Shown: positions 9,102 through 18,260, counted from the stretch's first letter. The stretch is DNA of 64,000 nucleotides from Marinobacter litoralis (GCF_003336705.1 NZ_QMDL01000001.1:558001-622000), one strand, 5' to 3'. Translations and numbers: made by a program. The notes: generated from the letters alone by a model not told the origin.

Positions 9102-9982
9102 TGAAAGACTCCGATCAGGACGACAAGCTTATCCCGAAAGAAAACCTGACGGCTTGGGAGCGTTGGGAATTGCCTTTGCTGGATGAGCAGGGCAATCAGG
9201 TTGCCCGTGAAGAAGACGTGAAACCGCTGACGGCTGCCAATCTTCAGGAGATTCGGGAAGCAGCCCGTGCAGACGGTTATCAGGAAGGGCGCGACGCCGG
9301 TTATCAGGAAGGTTTCGCGCAGGGGCGCACCGAAGGCCACCAAGAGGGTATGGCGGCCGGTGAAACTGAAGGCCGGGAGCAGGGCCTTCAGCAAGCAACT
9401 GAAGCCATTAAGCAGGAAAACGAATCCCGGATGGCCCGTCTCGATGAGATTCTGGGCGAGTTATTGCTCCCGATAGAACGACACGAGGCCGAGCTGGAAT
9501 CGGCGTTGGTGAATCTGGCCACAGTATTGGCCAGAGCAGTGGTTCATCGAGAACTCAGTATCGACACCTCCCAGATTCGCAACGTTGTCCGAAAAGCACT
9601 CAAATCGCTGCCATCAACGGCTGATAATGTGCGCGTGTTCATCCATCCGGACGATTTTGAGCCGGTCTCTGAAGTTGCTGAACGTCTGGAAGCCAAACCA
9701 TCCATCATTCAGGATGACAGCCTGATGCCTGGTGGTTGCCGCGTGGAAACCCGAAATAGTTTGGTTGATTACACCGTTGAGAAGCGCTTTCAACGGGCGG
9801 TTCAGAATATGCTGGAAGAGCAAATGGCCGGCGAGGGCGAACCGGAGGGTAGCCAAGAGGGAGCTTCTATGGGCGAATTGACCGATTTTCACAGGGATCT
9901 TCTGAGTGATACCGGGGATTCCGCAGAGGCCGAGTCTGATCACGGCGCTCAGGGTGATAATGATGACCTCCCGACTGGCTGA
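9101..9982 (+). CDS. fliH: FliH, flagellar export ATPase regulator
   Basis: FliH holds and inhibits the export ATPase FliI and docks it at the C ring. ATG 9101 is preferred because it overlaps the fliG stop by one base (TGATG); GTG 9098 is an alternative. The 293-residue protein is acidic and shows a striking uninterrupted GxxxG run: glycine at residues 59, 63, 67 and every fourth residue to 95, ten in all. Such glycine repeats are known in FliH family members and are thought to form packed helices. The C-terminal half ([21 protein letters not shown] onward) is the V-ATPase-E-like FliI-binding region. The 3' end overlaps fliI. Confidence 0.92.
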   Translation: MKDSDQDDKLIPKENLTAWERWELPLLDEQGNQVAREEDVKPLTAANLQEIREAARADGYQEGRDAGYQEGFAQGRTEGHQEGMAAGETEGREQGLQQATEAIKQENESRMARLDEILGELLLPIERHEAELESALVNLATVLARAVVHRELSIDTSQIRNVVRKALKSLPSTADNVRVFIHPDDFEPVSEVAERLEAKPSIIQDDSLMPGGCRVETRNSLVDYTVEKRFQRAVQNMLEEQMAGEGEPEGSQEGASMGELTDFHRDLLSDTGDSAEAESDHGAQGDNDDLPTG

Positions 9983-11354
9983 TCGCCTGAACCAACTTCA
10001 AGCTGCTATCGGGCAAGAACCCGAGCCAGAGCTTTCCGGTCGGTTGACTCGAATGGTGGGCCTGACGCTTGAGTGCGTCGGCTGTCCGATGGTCGTCGGT
10101 GACCGCTGTCTGATCGAAGGCGAAGGTACTGGCAGCGTTGAAGCCGAGGTGGTGGGGTTCGAAGAAGATAAAGTCTACCTTATGCCCCTTGCCGCTATTG
10201 AAGGCCTGAAGCCCGGTGCCCGGGTGATTCCTCTCTCTTCCGCGAGCCGGGTGCCGGTAGGTCCACAGATGTTGGGCCGGGTACTGAACGGTGCCGGCGA
10301 AGCGCTGGACGGCAAAGGGCCGCTTCAGGCGGAAGCCCGCGTGCCTTTGAGCGGAGATATTATTAACCCATTACACCGAGCGCCCGTTCGCGAATCGATG
10401 GACGTGGGCATTCGTGCGATTAACTCGCTGCTGACCGTCGGCCAAGGCCAGCGATTGGGGCTGTTCGCCGGTAGCGGTGTGGGTAAAAGTATGTTGCTGG
10501 GCATGATGACCCGGTTTACGGATGCGGATATCACGATTGTCGGCTTGATTGGTGAGCGGGGCCGCGAAGTTAAAGAATTTATTGAGGATATTCTGGGCGA
10601 GGAAGGCTTGGCGCGCTCCGTTGTGGTGGCGTCGCCGGCCGACGACTCGCCGTTGATGCGCTTGCGTGCGGCCATGTTGACCACTCGAATAGCCGAATAT
10701 TATCGAGATCAAGGCAAGCGGGTATTGCTGCTGATGGACTCGTTAACCCGGTACGCGCAGGCTCAGCGAGAAATCGCCCTGGCAGTGGGCGAGCCTCCGG
10801 CGACCAAAGGCTACCCGCCGTCGGTATTCGCGAAACTGCCCCAATTGGTTGAACGGACGGGTAATGGCCGCCCGGGCGGTGGATCCATCACCGCCTTCTA
10901 TACGGTACTGACCGAGGGCGATGATCAGCAAGACCCGATTGCCGATGCTGCAAGAGCGATACTCGACGGCCACATTGTCTTGTCCCGCCGGCTGGCGGAA
11001 GAGGGGCACTATCCAGCCATTGATGTTGAGGCCTCCATCAGCCGGGTCATGCCGCAAGTTACGCAGCCGGACCATTTCTCCCGGGCTCAGCGTTTCAAAC
11101 AGGTCTATTCTCGATACCAGCAAGCCCGAGACCTCATCAGTGTTGGCGCCTACGTGAAAGGCTCTGACCCTGAAACCGATTTTGCTATCCAGCACATTGC
11201 CAACATGCGGCAGTTTCTCCAGCAGGAGCTCAACGAAAGCGCGCCTTTGGCTGAAAGCATTGAACAGCTTTTAGCCGTTGTGCCAGAGCGGCGCTCGCCA
11301 GACAGAGTCAGGAGCCCGGCTCCGGGCGCGGCGGCTGACCGGGGTAATGGCTAA
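9960..11354 (+). CDS. fliI: FliI, flagellum-specific export ATPase
   Basis: FliI is the F1-beta-like ATPase that energises the flagellar type III export apparatus. The start is set at one of two adjacent ATGs (9960 or 9963) inside the end of fliH; an upstream in-frame ATG at 9906 would add an unconserved tail. The 464-residue protein has Walker A AGSGVGKS (about 170-177), a Walker B region [20 protein letters not shown], and the family motif [23 protein letters not shown]. Its TAA shares its last base with the fliJ ATG. Confidence 0.96.
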   Translation: MMTSRLADRLNQLQAAIGQEPEPELSGRLTRMVGLTLECVGCPMVVGDRCLIEGEGTGSVEAEVVGFEEDKVYLMPLAAIEGLKPGARVIPLSSASRVPVGPQMLGRVLNGAGEALDGKGPLQAEARVPLSGDIINPLHRAPVRESMDVGIRAINSLLTVGQGQRLGLFAGSGVGKSMLLGMMTRFTDADITIVGLIGERGREVKEFIEDILGEEGLARSVVVASPADDSPLMRLRAAMLTTRIAEYYRDQGKRVLLLMDSLTRYAQAQREIALAVGEPPATKGYPPSVFAKLPQLVERTGNGRPGGGSITAFYTVLTEGDDQQDPIADAARAILDGHIVLSRRLAEEGHYPAIDVEASISRVMPQVTQPDHFSRAQRFKQVYSRYQQARDLISVGAYVKGSDPETDFAIQHIANMRQFLQQELNESAPLAESIEQLLAVVPERRSPDRVRSPAPGAAADRGNG

Positions 11355-11797
11355 TGTTGCGGTCAAAACGACTGGAAGTTGTGCTCACACTGGAAGAGCG
11401 TAAAGAGAGCGAGGCTCTGGAACGCTTGGGTGAAGCCCGGAAACAGGTCGAAGCACACAAAGAGCAAGTAGAGAATCTGGAGCGCTACCAGCAGGAGTAT
11501 CGTGACCAGATCCGGGCGAGCCAGCAAGGCGTTGTTGCGGTGGCACGCTTGCAGGCGTGGCAGGCCTTTATCGGCCAACTCGATCAGGTTATTGCCCAGC
11601 AGCAGCGTCAGCTCCAGCAAGCGGAGCAGGTGTTCGAGGCCCGACGGCTGGAGTGGTTGCAAGCGTGGGAGCGAAAACGGGGCATGGAGCGGTATATCGA
11701 AACCTGTCGTCAGCAGGAACATCAGGCCCGGGACGCAAAAGAACAAAAGCTGGCTGATGAGGCTGCTGGCCGAGCGTTTGCCCGACGTCAGCGCTGA
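11354..11797 (+). CDS. fliJ: FliJ, export apparatus coiled-coil protein
   Basis: FliJ is the central stalk of the export ATPase ring and cycles export chaperones. The 147-residue protein is almost entirely a charged coiled coil rich in Glu, Gln and Arg (LTLEERKESEALERLGEARK at the start, an internal QQQRQLQQAEQ stretch), as expected for this poorly conserved family. Identity rests on length, coiled-coil character and position immediately after fliI, with TAATG overlap. It is the last gene of the fliEFGHIJ unit. Confidence 0.9.
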   Translation: MLRSKRLEVVLTLEERKESEALERLGEARKQVEAHKEQVENLERYQQEYRDQIRASQQGVVAVARLQAWQAFIGQLDQVIAQQQRQLQQAEQVFEARRLEWLQAWERKRGMERYIETCRQQEHQARDAKEQKLADEAAGRAFARRQR

Positions 11798-11872
11798 CGC
11801 AATGGGAATCCTCTTTTCGGCCCGCACTCGTCAGTGCATTTCCACTAATTTTGTCTATTCTTAGTCTGATAA

Positions 11873-11881
11873 CCCCCCCCC
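11873..11881 (+). repeat. C9 homopolymer upstream of hsbA
   Basis: Nine consecutive Cs lie in the fliJ-hsbA gap, 20 bases before a mini-ORF. Runs of this length can vary by slippage. It is flanked by TGATAA and GCGGATAA, the second resembling a sigma-28 -10 element, but the spacing (12 rather than 15) is short of consensus. Confidence 0.5.
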
Positions 11882-11901
11882 GTTGCGGATAAGGAGTAGC
11901 G

Positions 11902-11940
11902 ATGATCGTTAAGCGAAAGCTCTCAGAGGACGGCGTATGA
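11902..11940 (+). CDS. Possible 12-codon leader ORF before hsbA
   Basis: ATG 11902 follows AAGGAG (11891-11896) at ideal spacing and opens a 12-codon frame (MIVKRKLSEDGV) whose TGA overlaps the hsbA start as ATGA. The hsbA ribosome site AGAGGA (11925-11930) lies inside it. It may couple translation to hsbA or set its level. Coding status is unproven and rests only on the Shine-Dalgarno sequence and the overlap. Confidence 0.35.
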   Translation: MIVKRKLSEDGV

Positions 11941-12242
11941 CGGTAAGTACGCGGCGAAGTGATGACGGTCAGGTGTTAGTGATTCAAGTGCAGGGTCGGT
12001 TTGACTTCAGCACTCATCAGGCGTTCCGGGATGCGTATGAGCATAGTGATGCGCCGGTAAAAGAATACGTCGTTGATCTGACACACACGACCTACCTAGA
12101 TAGCTCTGCATTGGGCATGTTGCTGTTGTTGAGAGATCACGCTGGCGGTGACGTTGCCAGTGTCGTGATTGAAAACTGTAATGCCGATGTGCGGCGCATC
12201 CTTTCTATCTCTAACTTCGAGCAGCTTTTCAGCATTCGCTGA
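11937..12242 (+). CDS. hsbA: STAS anti-sigma factor antagonist, HsbA-like
   Basis: This is a 101-residue stand-alone STAS domain with the phosphorylatable serine motif YLDSSALGMLLLL (Ser56/Ser57). In Pseudomonas HsbA is switched by the kinase/phosphatase HsbR and binds the anti-sigma factor FlgM or a diguanylate cyclase, linking motility to biofilm formation. Here it is followed 10 bases later by an HsbR-like gene and then an Hpt gene, the same three partners. ATG 11937 has AGAGGA six bases upstream. The module sits between fliJ and fliK, an arrangement also seen in some Pseudomonas. Orthology to HsbA is inferred from partners and motif; the STAS call is firm. Confidence 0.8.
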   Translation: MTVSTRRSDDGQVLVIQVQGRFDFSTHQAFRDAYEHSDAPVKEYVVDLTHTTYLDSSALGMLLLLRDHAGGDVASVVIENCNADVRRILSISNFEQLFSIR

Positions 12243-12252
12243 GGCTTTCATT

Positions 12253-13968
12253 GTGAATCTTTTAATCGCGGAAGACAGCGACGGCGACCGGATGATTCTC
12301 GCCACGCTGCTTCGTCGTTTGGGCCATCAGGTGTATGAGGCCTCCGACGGACTCGAGGCGGTCGCAGTATTCATCAAGTTCGAGCCTGACATCGTGCTTC
12401 TGGATGCGTTGATGCCAACGATGGACGGTATGGACGCAGCACGAAGAATTAAAGCACTGGCGGGCACACGCTTTGTTCCTGTTATTTTCATTACCTCGTT
12501 GGCCAGCGAACGCGAACAAGCACACTGTCTGGAAGCCGGGGGCGACGATTTTTTACTCAAACCCTACAGCCGCGTGATTCTCGAAGCCAAAATCAATGCT
12601 TACAGCCGGATGCTCAATCTGCACCGTTCGGTAATGCAGCAGCGTGATCAAATTCGAACGCAAAACGAACAGATGCTCGCAGAGCAGCGTATGGCGCGAC
12701 GGGTCTTCGACAACGTTGCGCACACTGGCTGCCTGGATGCGCCAAATATTCGTTACCATGCTTCACCGCTTTCTATTTTTAACGGCGATGTTTTGTTTGC
12801 TGCCGAACGTCCCGGTGGCGGTACGTTGATTTTTCTGGGGGATTTCACCGGTCATGGTTTGCCTGCCGCCATTGGTGCTATGCCTGTCGCAGAAGTGTTT
12901 TATGGTATGGCAGCAAAGGGATTTGGAGCGGCTGATCTCGTTACGGAAATAAATCAGAAGTTGCGCAATATTTTGCCAGTAGGCATGTTCTGCTGTGGGG
13001 CGTTGTTTGAGGCCGATGGCAAGCAGGGGACAATACGTGTCTGGAATGGTGGATTGCCGGATGGCTGGTTGGTTCGCAAGAATGGCGAGCGTCTTGCCAT
13101 TCCCTCCCTGCACCTGCCCTTGGGTGTTCAGCCTCCCGAGCGGTTCGATTCCACCATGGAACTGTTTACTTCGGCACCCGGAGATTACGTGGTTTTGATG
13201 ACCGATGGCTTCCCTGAGTCTTGTGATGCTCAGGGCGATTGTCTCGGCGAGAATGCTGTCCGTCAGGTGCTTGCGGAAATTGGCCCTGATGATCACCCGT
13301 TTGATGCTTTGATGGCCCGGCTGCAGGCCTTTACCGGGCATCCGGATCCTGCCGACGATATGACCTTGTGTTGTTTGGAAGTTATTGCTCAAGGTGCTGT
13401 TTCGGAGGTGACGGAATCGGCTCCCGAATCGGCGCTGTCGGGTCCGGGCAGTTGGCATTGTGTTTATGAAGTTCGCGATCGGGCTTTGGCGGATTTCAAC
13501 CCATTGCCGTTGCTCTTGCACATTTGTATGGAAGTGCCTGGATTGCGGCGACGCAGCGGTGAAGTCTTTACACTCTTGTCGGAGTTATACAGTAACGCGT
13601 TGGAACACGGCGTTCTGAAACTCTCCTCGGAATGGAAAAAATCCGCAGAAGGTTTTAGCCTTTACTATGAAGAGCGAATGCGGCGGTTGTCAGAGACGCA
13701 AGGGCACCACATCCGGTTTACACTGGATCATGAGCCCTTGGGCAGGGCAGGCAGGTTGAGGATTCGCTGCGAAGACAGCGGTCAGGGGTTTGAGCCAAAG
13801 GAGAAAGCAATGAACGCCCCAACGAATTCCGGTCATGAGTATTCGGGGCGAGGGATGGGAATCTTGAAGCGTTTGGCCAAAGAAGTCAGCATCTGTGGTT
13901 CGGGTAACTGTGTTGAAATCGTCTATGATTGGGAGTTCCCGGCGCAAGGTGTTATTACAAGCCAGTGA
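12253..13968 (+). CDS. hsbR: Response regulator with SpoIIE phosphatase and anti-sigma kinase domains, HsbR-like
   Basis: The start is GTG 12253, 10 bases after hsbA; it gives a normal receiver N-terminus, while the longer in-frame ATG (12169) lies inside hsbA and would add 28 unrelated residues. Domains of the 571-residue protein: receiver (1-125) with Glu7/Asp8 and phosphoacceptor Asp51 (LLDALMP); a PP2C/SpoIIE phosphatase (about 165-385) with metal-binding aspartates in FLGDFTGHGLPAA and VLMTDGFPES; and a C-terminal GHKL kinase fold with N-box ELYSNALEHG. This is the architecture of HsbR, which both phosphorylates and dephosphorylates HsbA depending on HptB input. It is likely cotranscribed with hsbA and the Hpt gene. 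Confidence 0.85.
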   Translation: MNLLIAEDSDGDRMILATLLRRLGHQVYEASDGLEAVAVFIKFEPDIVLLDALMPTMDGMDAARRIKALAGTRFVPVIFITSLASEREQAHCLEAGGDDFLLKPYSRVILEAKINAYSRMLNLHRSVMQQRDQIRTQNEQMLAEQRMARRVFDNVAHTGCLDAPNIRYHASPLSIFNGDVLFAAERPGGGTLIFLGDFTGHGLPAAIGAMPVAEVFYGMAAKGFGAADLVTEINQKLRNILPVGMFCCGALFEADGKQGTIRVWNGGLPDGWLVRKNGERLAIPSLHLPLGVQPPERFDSTMELFTSAPGDYVVLMTDGFPESCDAQGDCLGENAVRQVLAEIGPDDHPFDALMARLQAFTGHPDPADDMTLCCLEVIAQGAVSEVTESAPESALSGPGSWHCVYEVRDRALADFNPLPLLLHICMEVPGLRRRSGEVFTLLSELYSNALEHGVLKLSSEWKKSAEGFSLYYEERMRRLSETQGHHIRFTLDHEPLGRAGRLRIRCEDSGQGFEPKEKAMNAPTNSGHEYSGRGMGILKRLAKEVSICGSGNCVEIVYDWEFPAQGVITSQ

Positions 13969-14002
13969 TGAACGATGCTGAACGCAACCGCGAGGACACA
14001 TA

Positions 14003-14347
14003 ATGAGCGACATACCCCGTTTGGATGAAGAGGCCTTGGCGGAACTGCAAGACGTGATGGAAGATGAGTTTGGCGTGCTCATCGAAACGTATCTGGCGGA
14101 TTCGCGTACTCGCATATCCGGCTTGAAAGAGGCGGTGAGTGCCGGTGATTCGGAACGTCTCAGAAAAGCGGCCCATAGCTTGAAAGGCAGCTGTATCAAT
14201 ATTGGTGCGCCTAAACTCGGCAACTTGTGTTTTGAGTTGGAGGTATTGGGTAAAGAAGGGCGGCTGGAAGGGGCAGAACATTTGCTGGCTTCGGTCGAGC
14301 AGGAATTTGAAGAAGTGGCCCGGGAGCTTGAGAGCTTCAATCGGTAA
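14003..14347 (+). CDS. hptB: Hpt phosphotransfer protein, HptB-like
   Basis: A 114-residue single-domain histidine phosphotransfer protein. The four-helix bundle motif RKAAHSLKGSCINIGA contains the phosphoacceptor His58 and the following Lys-Gly. In Pseudomonas HptB collects phosphate from hybrid kinases and passes it to the receiver of HsbR, which is encoded immediately upstream here, so the same role is inferred. It starts 34 bases after hsbR and ends 20 bases before a sigma-54 promoter for fliK. It could also serve other receivers; the Hpt call itself is firm. Confidence 0.8.
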   Translation: MSDIPRLDEEALAELQDVMEDEFGVLIETYLADSRTRISGLKEAVSAGDSERLRKAAHSLKGSCINIGAPKLGNLCFELEVLGKEGRLEGAEHLLASVEQEFEEVARELESFNR

Positions 14348-14366
14348 AATCGGAAACGCCATGGTT

Positions 14367-14382
14367 TGGCATCGCTTTTGCT
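14367..14382 (+). promoter_or_regulatory. Sigma-54 promoter of fliK
   Basis: TGGCATCGCTTTTGCT has GG (14368-14369) and GC (14380-14381) 10 bases apart and a TTTTGC -12 region, 61 bases before fliK. Confidence 0.75.
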
Positions 14383-14442
14383 ACGTTACAGGGTGAGCCC
14401 CATCGGGGGTGCTCCTGAGACATAAAGCGGCAAGAGGTTGCC

Positions 14443-15609
14443 ATGCAGCAGACAATTCTTTCCCAAATGCCATCCTCCGGCACACAGCAAGATGCTGTAG
14501 GGCCGAAGACTGTCGCAAACAGTCGACGTTCGGAAAAAGGCGACAGCCCTTTTGAGCAAGTCTCACGTGCCGAACAAGATCGCCTCGAAAAGCGTCGTTT
14601 GGAGCAAAAGCGTGCAGATCGCAAAGAGGCTTCGGAGGGCACTCAAGATAGCTCACGGGCTCAAGATACCCGTCCCGACGATCGAACCGACAGCAACAAA
14701 GCTTCGGCCGAAACAGGTAAAAATACCTCGGGTGATAACACGAAGCCCGACCCCCAATCTGCTGACGAAGCGGCAGACACTCCGACACTGATTGAGTCTC
14801 ACGTTCAGGTAGACTCTGCTACAACTCTTACCTTTGCCAGTCTTCAATCTTTGATGCCGGCCAATGGGAGCACCACAAGCACCGAGGGCACCGTTAACCT
14901 AGCCATGGTGAACGGTGCCCTGCCAGGCAAACCGCTCGTTTCGAGTGGACTGAATGGCCAGGGGGCAAGCGCCGGTGGATTAACCTCTAGTCATCAATTT
15001 TCGGATTTGCTCGCGGCCAATGTCACGACCGAGACAGCACGGCCGGTTGATCCGGCCGGTATGCTTTCGTCGCCCCGATTCCAGGGCGCCCTTGATAGTG
15101 CGGCTCAGCAGGCGATGCAGGGCAAACTGGCAGGAGACGCCAACGTGCCGCTGCGGGGCTATTCCACGACGGTCGATGTCCCGGTGGGGCAGGCTGAATG
15201 GGGTGATAAGGTGATGGGTAAGTTAAGTTGGCTTACCGCTAAAAACCTGCAAGTTGCGGAAATTCACCTCACGCCTCCCGATATGGGCCCCATGGAGGTC
15301 AAGGTGAGGGTTCAGAATGATCAGGCGGCGGTCACTGTGCACGCAGCGAACCCGGTGGTGCGTGAACAGCTGGAACTTCATTCCAACCGATTGCGAGACA
15401 TGCTGGCGGAGCAGGGCGTTGCCTTGAGTGAATTCGATGTTTCTGACCAGCCAGGTGGCCAGGCGAATGAACAAGGAGCAAGTTCTGACCAGGGCGATGG
15501 TTCCCGTCAAGGGGCTGGCGGGGTGAGCACCGCTGAGCTTGAGGGGCAGGACGCTGCATCGGGTCATCTCGATCTGGCCTGGAAAGGCGAGGTCGATATC
15601 TTTGCCTGA
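14443..15609 (+). CDS. fliK: FliK, hook-length control protein
   Basis: FliK is exported as a molecular ruler and triggers FlhB to switch from hook to filament export. The 388-residue protein has a long, polar, low-complexity N-terminal part rich in Ser, Asp, Thr and Lys, and the conserved C-terminal Flg_hook domain (about residues 265-345) with LTPPDMGPMEVKV and LRDMLAEQGVALSEFDV. The tail is Gly/Gln-rich. ATG 14443 is used. It has its own predicted sigma-54 promoter, and another promoter separates it from fliL. A second FliK-like gene occurs at 37990-39366. Confidence 0.92.
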   Translation: MQQTILSQMPSSGTQQDAVGPKTVANSRRSEKGDSPFEQVSRAEQDRLEKRRLEQKRADRKEASEGTQDSSRAQDTRPDDRTDSNKASAETGKNTSGDNTKPDPQSADEAADTPTLIESHVQVDSATTLTFASLQSLMPANGSTTSTEGTVNLAMVNGALPGKPLVSSGLNGQGASAGGLTSSHQFSDLLAANVTTETARPVDPAGMLSSPRFQGALDSAAQQAMQGKLAGDANVPLRGYSTTVDVPVGQAEWGDKVMGKLSWLTAKNLQVAEIHLTPPDMGPMEVKVRVQNDQAAVTVHAANPVVREQLELHSNRLRDMLAEQGVALSEFDVSDQPGGQANEQGASSDQGDGSRQGAGGVSTAELEGQDAASGHLDLAWKGEVDIFA

Positions 15610-15711
15610 CGTCCGCTGACCGAGGCCGGAGAGTCGATCCCTTCAAAACGTTTTTGCCCATCCCCCTCCGCGGCGCTAAACTGCTGGTTTGAATACGTAG
15701 GAGGGCCTGTT

Positions 15712-15727
15712 TGGCCCGCGCCTTGCA
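15712..15727 (+). promoter_or_regulatory. Sigma-54 promoter of the fliLMNOPQR-flhB operon
   Basis: TGGCCCGCGCCTTGCA is nearly a perfect match to TGGCACGN4TTGCA, with GG (15713-15714) and GC (15725-15726) 10 bases apart. It lies 62 bases before fliL. Confidence 0.85.
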
Positions 15728-15789
15728 TTAATCTTGGAAAACGCACCCTGAATACCTCGGGGTGACGATAATCTGACAAAGCGGACATC

Positions 15790-16290
15790 ATGGCAGAAAA
15801 CAATACCGCACAAGCGCCCGAGAAAAAGGGCAAGATGAAACTTATCATCACTGTGGTGGTGATTACGCTGCTGGCAATTGGTCTGTCTGTCGCCGGCACC
15901 TTCTGGTTTCTGAAAGACGACACAGCCAGCGCGGTCGAGGAAAGTTCATCAGAACCAGCCGAGCCAGAGTTTCAGCCCAGCGTTTACAGCGATATTCAGA
16001 AACCTTTGAGGACCACGGTGCAAGCGCAAGGCCGACAGCGCTATGCCCAGATTTACTTGTCGTTCGAGGCAAAAGATGCCGCTGCACTGGAGGGGGCTGA
16101 AAAGCACATGCCGTTGATTCTGAATCAATTGAACATGTTGCTGGGTAGCACTCAATTTGCAGATTTGCAGACGCCGGAAGGTCGGGTTGCGCTGTCTAAG
16201 AAAATGCTGGAAGCGGTCAACAAAATGCTGGAGCAAGAGGGCGAACCTGCTATTGCTCGGGTGTTGTTCCGGAACTTTGTTGTGCAGTAG
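15790..16290 (+). CDS. fliL: FliL, stator-associated membrane protein
   Basis: FliL forms a ring around stator units in the inner membrane and supports torque and stator recruitment. The 166-residue protein has a short cytoplasmic head, one transmembrane helix at about 17-39, a Ser/Glu-rich linker and a periplasmic domain ending in the typical RVLFRNFVVQ. Length fits the family. It opens a tightly packed operon with fliM 24 bases downstream, behind a strong sigma-54 motif. Confidence 0.93.
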   Translation: MAENNTAQAPEKKGKMKLIITVVVITLLAIGLSVAGTFWFLKDDTASAVEESSSEPAEPEFQPSVYSDIQKPLRTTVQAQGRQRYAQIYLSFEAKDAAALEGAEKHMPLILNQLNMLLGSTQFADLQTPEGRVALSKKMLEAVNKMLEQEGEPAIARVLFRNFVVQ

Positions 16291-16314
16291 GCCATTGTCA
16301 GGGCAGGACCAGAT

Positions 16315-17313
16315 ATGCAGGATTTATTATCACAGGAAGAAATCGATGCGCTCCTTCACGGTGTGGATGATGGCGATATCGATACCTATGATGAAAGCGA
16401 CGACACCGGCGTAAAGAATTACGATCTTGCCAGTCAGGATCGTATCGTCCGTGGCCGTATGCCAACGCTCGAAATGATCAACGAGCGTTTTGCCCGATAC
16501 ACCCGAATCAGCCTGTTCAATTTGTTGCGCCGTAATGCGGATGTTTCAACCGGCGGTGTGCAGATCATGAAGTTCGGTGAATACGTTCATACGCTGTACG
16601 TGCCGACCAGTCTCAACCTCTGTAAAGTCCGACCGCTACGTGGCACCTCATTGTTTGTATTAGATGCCAAACTGGTGTTCAAGCTGGTTGATAACTTCTT
16701 CGGTGGAGAGGGGCGTCACGCCAAGATAGAAGGGCGGGAGTTTACACCGACTGAAAACCGGATTGTGCAGATGGTATTGAATCAGGTTTTTGCGGATATG
16801 AAGGAAGCCTGGCAAGCCGTCTTGAACATTGACTTCGATTACATGAGTTCTGAAGTAAACCCATCAATGGCCAATATTGTCAGCCCCAGTGAGGTGGTGG
16901 TTGTCAGCACCTTCCACATCGAACTGGATGGGGGCGGGGGCGAACTTCATCTTGCGATGCCTTACGCCATGATTGAGCCCATTCGTGATGTACTGGATGC
17001 AGGGGTTCAGAGCGATATCGATGATGTGGATGAGCGTTGGGTCAACGCCTTGCAGGAAGATATCAAAGACATCAGCGTGCCGATTAATACCACGGTTTGT
17101 CAGCGCAGAATTTCGCTTCGGGATCTCGCCAAGCTGAAAGCGGGTGATGTAATTCCTGTTGAGCTTGCTGACCATCTCACGGTAACGGCCAACGGTGTTC
17201 CCGTTTACAAAGCAACCATGGGAACTCGTGACGGTAAGTTGGCGCTACGAATTCATGAAAGGGCGACGTTGCCCAAGGTGAAGAAACAACTGAAGGTGGG
17301 ACGCAATGGCTGA
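16315..17313 (+). CDS. fliM: FliM, rotor switch protein
   Basis: FliM links CheY signalling to the C ring. The N-terminal peptide MQDLLSQEEIDALLHGV is the classical CheY-phosphate binding motif; the middle CheC-like domain (NLLRRNADVSTGGVQ onward) contacts FliG, and the C-terminal SpoA domain binds FliN. The 332-residue length is typical. It overlaps fliN by 8 bases. Confidence 0.96.
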   Translation: MQDLLSQEEIDALLHGVDDGDIDTYDESDDTGVKNYDLASQDRIVRGRMPTLEMINERFARYTRISLFNLLRRNADVSTGGVQIMKFGEYVHTLYVPTSLNLCKVRPLRGTSLFVLDAKLVFKLVDNFFGGEGRHAKIEGREFTPTENRIVQMVLNQVFADMKEAWQAVLNIDFDYMSSEVNPSMANIVSPSEVVVVSTFHIELDGGGGELHLAMPYAMIEPIRDVLDAGVQSDIDDVDERWVNALQEDIKDISVPINTTVCQRRISLRDLAKLKAGDVIPVELADHLTVTANGVPVYKATMGTRDGKLALRIHERATLPKVKKQLKVGRNG

Positions 17314-17812
17314 CGACGACAAAAAAGACGATAAAGAGCTCACGGAAGACGAAAAGCTGGCGGCCGAATGGGAAGCAGCTATGGGTGAATCCGGCGATGC
17401 GAAAGCCGAGGAATCTACCGAGGATGCATGGGCGGAGGCTATGGCCGAGGCTGGGGGTAGTGCGTCTGAAGGCGAAGCTGAACAGCAGGTTCGCACCGCC
17501 CCAATGGAAGAGTTTTCGGAAGACGGCGGCTCCTCAGGAGGTGCGGGGGCTCCGGATATGGACGTTATTCTCGATATCCCTGTCACCATCTCGATGGAAG
17601 TGGGTAACACCCAAATACCTATTCGCAACCTGTTGCAGCTGAACCAAGGCTCTGTCATCGAGTTGGACCGTTTAGCCGGCGAGCCGTTGGATGTTCTGGT
17701 GAACGGCACCCTCATCGCTCATGGCGAAGTGGTTATGGTAAACGAAAAGTTCGGTATCCGGCTGACTGACGTTATCAGCCCGGGCGAACGCATCAAACGG
17801 TTGCAGAAGTAA
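17306..17812 (+). CDS. fliN: FliN, rotor switch protein
   Basis: FliN is the lowest C-ring component and a docking site for FliH. The C-terminal about 80 residues form the SpoA domain (DIPVTISMEVGNTQIPIRNLL, then VNEKFGIRLTDVISPGERI). The first 85 residues are a strongly acidic, low-complexity extension rich in Glu, Asp, Ala and Gly, longer than in E. coli FliN but common in Pseudomonas-type relatives. It starts inside the end of fliM, and the next gene begins one base after its stop. Confidence 0.95.
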   Translation: MADDDKKDDKELTEDEKLAAEWEAAMGESGDAKAEESTEDAWAEAMAEAGGSASEGEAEQQVRTAPMEEFSEDGGSSGGAGAPDMDVILDIPVTISMEVGNTQIPIRNLLQLNQGSVIELDRLAGEPLDVLVNGTLIAHGEVVMVNEKFGIRLTDVISPGERIKRLQK

Positions 17813-17813
17813 C

Positions 17814-18260
17814 GTGATTTATTGGTTACGTTGTCTGCTGCCGGTGCTGTTCAGTGTGCCCGCCGTGGCCGAACAGGCCGTAGAACCCGTTCAGGAAGTC
17901 ACACGTAATACGCCGGATACCGTAGGCATGATTGTCAGTCTTGGCCTGGGGCTGGTTGCTGTCATTGCCGTCATATATGGGTGTGCCTGGCTGATTCGGC
18001 GTATGACCGGCATGGCGGGTATGAACAATAACGCGATTCGCGTGGTTTCCGTTCTCGCCATTGGCACGCGGGAGCGCATAGCGTTAGTGGAAGTCGGCGG
18101 ACAACAGATCTTGCTGGGTATTACCCCGGGCAGTATCCGCACCCTGCAGGTTTTTGATGAGCCTGTGGTGGATTCCAGCAGCACCGGAACCAATGACTTC
18201 GCCCGCAAACTTCAGGGCCTGATGGGTAAGTCATGGACAGCTCCCGAGCATAAAGAGTAA
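17814..18260 (+). CDS. fliO: FliO, export gate assembly factor
   Basis: FliO helps assemble the FliP ring of the export gate. The gene starts at GTG 17814 immediately after fliN. The 148-residue product has a hydrophobic, signal-like N-terminus (cleavage plausible near residue 20), a single transmembrane helix at about 37-60 and a basic cytoplasmic domain ([20 protein letters not shown]) typical of the family. FliO is poorly conserved, so position between fliN and fliP is an important part of the call. Confidence 0.92.
   Translation: MIYWLRCLLPVLFSVPAVAEQAVEPVQEVTRNTPDTVGMIVSLGLGLVAVIAVIYGCAWLIRRMTGMAGMNNNAIRVVSVLAIGTRERIALVEVGGQQILLGITPGSIRTLQVFDEPVVDSSSTGTNDFARKLQGLMGKSWTAPEHKE

Noticed and set aside
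12169..12252. Longer N-terminus for the HsbR-like protein
   Set aside because: These codons lie inside hsbA in another frame and do not resemble the start of a receiver domain.
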